DNA of 35,451 nt, taken from positions 1-35,451 of the forward strand of contig JAQWCT010000003.1 in the NCBI GenBank assembly GCA_028705785.1, in the 5' to 3' direction. The number at the start of each line of letters is the position of its first letter. Position 1 is the stretch's first letter. Shown piece after piece: positions 32,608 to 35,451 of this stretch. A model generated the notes under the pieces. It did not search any database and had not been told where the DNA came from. It worked only from the letters and a program-made list of their open reading frames with translations. The translations under genes were made by a program, and so were the position numbers. The DNA comes from Sulfurospirillaceae bacterium (GTDB lineage: Bacteria > Campylobacterota > Campylobacteria > Campylobacterales > Sulfurospirillaceae).

Positions 32608-34227
32608 TTATACATATTGAGGAATGACAATCTCTAATAGAGCGGTCTCTTCCTCGTTAAATTCTTCAAAATTGCCTATAGTTCCACTGTTTTGTTTTGG
32701 GTTATGTTGTTGTGATTGGTCACTGTTTCGCTGGTCACTGAAATTCATCTCCAAATTGGTAAAGCCCATATTGATAAGCGCAGTCTTAACCTCTGCTTGG
32801 TTTTGGGTAAAAAGTGACATGGTGTTAGAACTTGAAGAGATGTTTACATGTAAGTTACTTCCTCGTGTGAGTAAGGTAATATCAACATCACCTAAATTTT
32901 TAGGACTCAAGGAGAGTTCTACTTTCATAATAGGAGGTCTATAAGCTTCTATTTTTTCTTTAAGATCGCTTGCAAACTGATTTAAGCTCTCTTTTACAGG
33001 CGTATTTTTAACGGTTATATCTTGTTTGTTTGTTGTTTTAAGGTCGCTTCTAACATCGGTGGTTGTTTGAGTCTCTTCCAAATCCGAAGAAGTATTGCTT
33101 GTTTTTGTCTCTTCTGTAATAATGGTTTTTTGTATTAGACCTGTTTCCTCAACCGTTTTTTCTGTTTTAGTCGTCTTTATAAGCATATCAGGAATATCTT
33201 TTTCGGCTTTTGTATTTTGTTCGACTTTGACTTCACTCATTCTTGTGACTTTGATAGATTCTTCCTCACTAATAGGAACTTCTGTTTCGACAGGTATTTC
33301 TACTTTTTTTGTTTCGTTTGAATTGACTACTTTTTGTACTACGGTTTCAAGAGGTACGGTTGTTTTTTCTACTGTTTCATCTTGAAGTAATGTTTGTAAA
33401 ACTTGTTTTTGAGTGGTTTCAGTTTGTTTAGTTTCAATTTGACTGATTTGTTGTTTTTCATTTACCAATAAAGATTCTTCAATAATGGGAGTATCAACGG
33501 GCACATTATCTACAATAGGAGTTGTTTTTGGTTCTGTTTTAATCTCTTTAGAAATGAGTTCGCTTAACATAGAGGGAATGGGTGTTGGTTCTGTTTTTTG
33601 GAGTTGTTTGTCCAAAAAGCTGATAACATTGGTTGCTGTAGGTTGTGATTCATCACTTGATAATGAAGATTTTGTAGCATCTAGCGCTGTTTGAAGGTCA
33701 TCGAAAAAATTATTTTGTGCTAGCGATGGGAATGAGGTTTTGAGATTATCAATATTTTCTTGTGAAATAGAAAGTTTTTCTAAGCCAAGATTGTATTTTT
33801 TGGATAAGTCTACAAGGTCGTTGACACTTTTAACATTTGCAAAATCTTGGCGTACGGTTTCACTGGTAAGAATTTTTTCCAATGTTGAAGAAGGTTTAAG
33901 TGATGGAAAAACCGTTGTTTGTGCGTTTTGTTGTAGTGCATTGACAACACTTAAAAGATCATCCAAAAGGTGCTCGTCAATACTTTTTGCTTTATCATCA
34001 GTTGGTGCAAGGTCAAGAAGACCTTCGCTTAATGGTGTTGTTGGAAGTGTTTGTAGGGGTTCGCTTAGTATTTCGACTTCATTCTCTTGCGTCAATTGCC
34101 CAAGGATGATAGAGAAAAAACTTTGAGCAAAAGAGCCATCACTGTTCTCACTTTTCATTGTTTCAGTGGTATTGGGTGCCAAAGAGAGAGCACTTTTGGG
34201 CTGAACAAGAGAGAAAATATCTTGCAT
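32608..34227 (-). CDS. fliK: Flagellar hook-length control protein FliK
   Basis: 539 residues. The N-terminal and central parts are long, low-complexity and rich in Thr, Glu, Lys and Val (about 230-420), as in molecular-ruler proteins. The C-terminal Flg_hook domain (~420-515) has MKVELSLSPKNLGDVDITLL and LNVNISSS-like strands, then LINMGFTNLEMNFSDQ. It measures the hook and switches export specificity. It leads the operon fliK-flgD-flgE-like and is preceded by a sigma-54 promoter. Confidence 0.9.
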   Translation of the reverse strand: MQDIFSLVQPKSALSLAPNTTETMKSENSDGSFAQSFFSIILGQLTQENEVEILSEPLQTLPTTPLSEGLLDLAPTDDKAKSIDEHLLDDLLSVVNALQQNAQTTVFPSLKPSSTLEKILTSETVRQDFANVKSVNDLVDLSKKYNLGLEKLSISQENIDNLKTSFPSLAQNNFFDDLQTALDATKSSLSSDESQPTATNVISFLDKQLQKTEPTPIPSMLSELISKEIKTEPKTTPIVDNVPVDTPIIEESLLVNEKQQISQIETKQTETTQKQVLQTLLQDETVEKTTVPLETVVQKVVNSNETKKVEIPVETEVPISEEESIKVTRMSEVKVEQNTKAEKDIPDMLIKTTKTEKTVEETGLIQKTIITEETKTSNTSSDLEETQTTTDVRSDLKTTNKQDITVKNTPVKESLNQFASDLKEKIEAYRPPIMKVELSLSPKNLGDVDITLLTRGSNLHVNISSSSNTMSLFTQNQAEVKTALINMGFTNLEMNFSDQRNSDQSQQHNPKQNSGTIGNFEEFNEEETALLEIVIPQYV

Positions 34228-34274
34228 TTTATGACCTTAATTTAAATTATAGAGACAATTCCACACACTTAACA

Positions 34275-34290
34275 AGCAATACTCATTCCA
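34275..34290 (-). promoter_or_regulatory. Sigma-54 promoter of the fliK operon
   Basis: TGGAATGAGTATTGCT on the minus strand has GG-N10-GC spacing (GG 34289-34288, GC 34277-34276), 48 bases upstream of the fliK ATG. It closely matches the flgE promoter at 30084-30099. Confidence 0.75.
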
Positions 34291-34334
34291 ATTATAGAAA
34301 AGTAGTAATAAAAATGCTTTACATGTAAGGCTAT

Positions 34335-34362
34335 TTTACATTTAGGGATAAAATGGTATAAT
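34335..34362 (+). promoter_or_regulatory. typA promoter
   Basis: TTTACA (34335-34340), 16 bases, TATAAT (34357-34362). A GCTTTACATGTAAGGC palindrome sits just upstream at 34316-34331, between this promoter and the divergent fliK promoter. Confidence 0.75.
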
Positions 34363-34442
34363 CGCTCATATTTACTCCAAAATACAAAACCCAAACACTT
34401 TTTATTTTAGAGGTATAAAAGCCAAAATCAGAGGAGATTTTT

Positions 34443-35451
34443 TTGCAAGAGTTTAGAAATATTGCCGTTATCGCACACGTTGACCACGGCAAAACCACAT
34501 TAGTGGATGAGTTATTAAAACAATCAGGAACTTACACAGCACATCACAAAGTTGAAGAACGCGCCATGGACAGCAATGACCTTGAAAAAGAACGCGGAAT
34601 TACTATTTTGTCTAAAAATACAGCTATTCGTTATAAAGAGACTAAAATTAACATTATCGACACTCCAGGCCACGCCGACTTTGGTGGTGAGGTTGAGCGT
34701 GTTTTAAAAATGGTGGATGGTGTTTTGTTACTTGTGGATGCACAAGAGGGCGTTATGCCTCAAACCAAATTTGTGGTTAAAAAAGCGTTGAGCTTGGGTC
34801 TTTGTCCCATCGTTGTTATCAATAAAATTGACAAGCCAGCTGCGGACGCTGAGCGCGTGGTTGATGAAGTTTTTGACCTTCTTGTCGCTCTTGGTGCCAA
34901 TGACCAACAACTTGAATTCCCCATTATTTACGCAGCAGCAAGAGATGGTTATGCTAAGTACAATATGAGTGATGAAAATAAAAACTTTGAACCTTTATTT
35001 GAAACTATTTTAACGCATGTCCCAGCCCCTTCAGGTAGTGCAGAAAATCCTCTTCAATTACAAGTTTTCACCCTTGATTATGACAACTATGTAGGAAAAA
35101 TCGGAATTGCTCGAATTTTCAACGGAAGAATTAAGAAAAATGAAACAGTTATGCTTGCTAAAGCAGATGGAGAACAACTTCGAGGAAGAGTTTCAAAATT
35201 GATTGGTTTCCATGGATTAGAGAGAATTGATATTAATGAAGCAGAAAGTGGTGATATCGTAGCTATTGCTGGTTTTGAAACCCTTGATGTAGGTGATAGT
35301 ATCGTTGATCCTAGCAATCCAATGCCTCTTGATCCATTGCACATTGAAGAGCCTACGCTTTCTGTTGTTTTTGGTGTTAATGACTCACCTTTTGCAGGAC
35401 TTGATGGCAAGTATGTCACTTCAAATAAAATCAATGAACGACTCGAAGCAG
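34443..35451 (+). CDS. typA: Translational GTPase TypA/BipA, 3' end outside window
   Basis: 336 residues are visible before the window ends. It begins MQEFRNIAVIAHVDHGKTT from TTG 34443, with AGAGGAG upstream. GTPase motifs: HVDHGKTT (P-loop), RGITI (switch I), DTPGHADFGGEV (G3) and NKIDKP (G4). Domain II begins near residue 200 (PLQLQVFTLDYDNYVGKIGIARIFNG). It is a ribosome-associated GTPase involved in stress adaptation and 50S assembly. The usual length is ~600 residues, so almost half is missing. Confidence 0.96.
   Translation, partial: MQEFRNIAVIAHVDHGKTTLVDELLKQSGTYTAHHKVEERAMDSNDLEKERGITILSKNTAIRYKETKINIIDTPGHADFGGEVERVLKMVDGVLLLVDAQEGVMPQTKFVVKKALSLGLCPIVVINKIDKPAADAERVVDEVFDLLVALGANDQQLEFPIIYAAARDGYAKYNMSDENKNFEPLFETILTHVPAPSGSAENPLQLQVFTLDYDNYVGKIGIARIFNGRIKKNETVMLAKADGEQLRGRVSKLIGFHGLERIDINEAESGDIVAIAGFETLDVGDSIVDPSNPMPLDPLHIEEPTLSVVFGVNDSPFAGLDGKYVTSNKINERLEA

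Noticed and set aside
32900..33900. Low-complexity repeats in fliK as a CRISPR or tandem-repeat array
   Set aside because: No regular repeat unit or spacing; this is the ordinary compositionally biased ruler region of FliK.

Overview
The window looks like chromosomal DNA around the replication origin of a member of the Campylobacterota (Epsilonproteobacteria), most likely Sulfurospirillum or a close relative. This rests on recognised gene content and order (ruvC | dnaA-dnaN-gyrB with a short QueF downstream), clustered TTCACN DnaA boxes on both sides of dnaA, ThyX thymidylate synthase, and flagellar hook genes preceded by GG-N10-GC (sigma-54) promoters. No database search was possible, so the genus is an inference. 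Bases 1 to about 102 do not fit: they are about 64% GC, read as coding on the minus strand, and abut a beheaded amrS gene. They look like a chimeric join.

Layout. 103-1450: 3' part of the AmmeMemoRadiSam radical SAM gene plus its Memo-like partner. 1447-3807: AraC/GyrI regulator, an AT-rich membrane protein and a TetR regulator. 3854-5016: a perfect 18-bp inverted operator pair, then an isochorismatase-type hydrolase and an AhpD/CMD-type protein. 5087-7147: AspT/YidE-type transporter and an unknown protein. 7195-7282: tRNA-Ser(GGA). 7266-11873: a 4.6-kb, very AT-rich integrative mobilizable element inserted in the 3' end of that tRNA. 12023-12510: RelE/ParE-type toxin-antitoxin pair. 12763-16535: Cache-PAS-GGDEF diguanylate cyclase, YjfB-like motility protein, NYN RNase-like protein and acetate transporter. 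16510-18273: mutY, ung and the 4.5S SRP RNA gene. 18285-26167 (minus strand): an overlapping run dnaA, dnaN, gyrB, degenerate GGDEF-EAL protein, queF, HD-domain protein. 26326-27407: ruvC and thyX. 27465-34227 (minus): flagellar hook genes flgE, a second flgE, flgD and fliK. 34443-end: typA/bipA, cut by the window.

The most unusual system is the integrative element. Its attachment core (18 bp, TCCCCCTCTGCCCGCCAT at 7266 and 11856) lies inside the integrase reading frame. In the integrated state the gene is split: a 41-codon 5' piece (start, ribosome site) is left at the right end, and the rest, including an N-terminal DNA-binding-like segment, is stranded behind the tRNA at the left end. Joining the two ends at the core in silico gives one uninterrupted 462-residue tyrosine recombinase. 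This is the architecture of archaeal SSV-type integrases, here in a bacterial element with a MobV-like relaxase. Flanking 17-bp direct repeats look like arm-type sites. The relaxase gene is bracketed by ~188-bp inverted repeats and preceded by a long oriT-like hairpin.

A second global signal is a palindrome, YTACATGTAR, found 12 times across the core chromosome but not in the inserted element.
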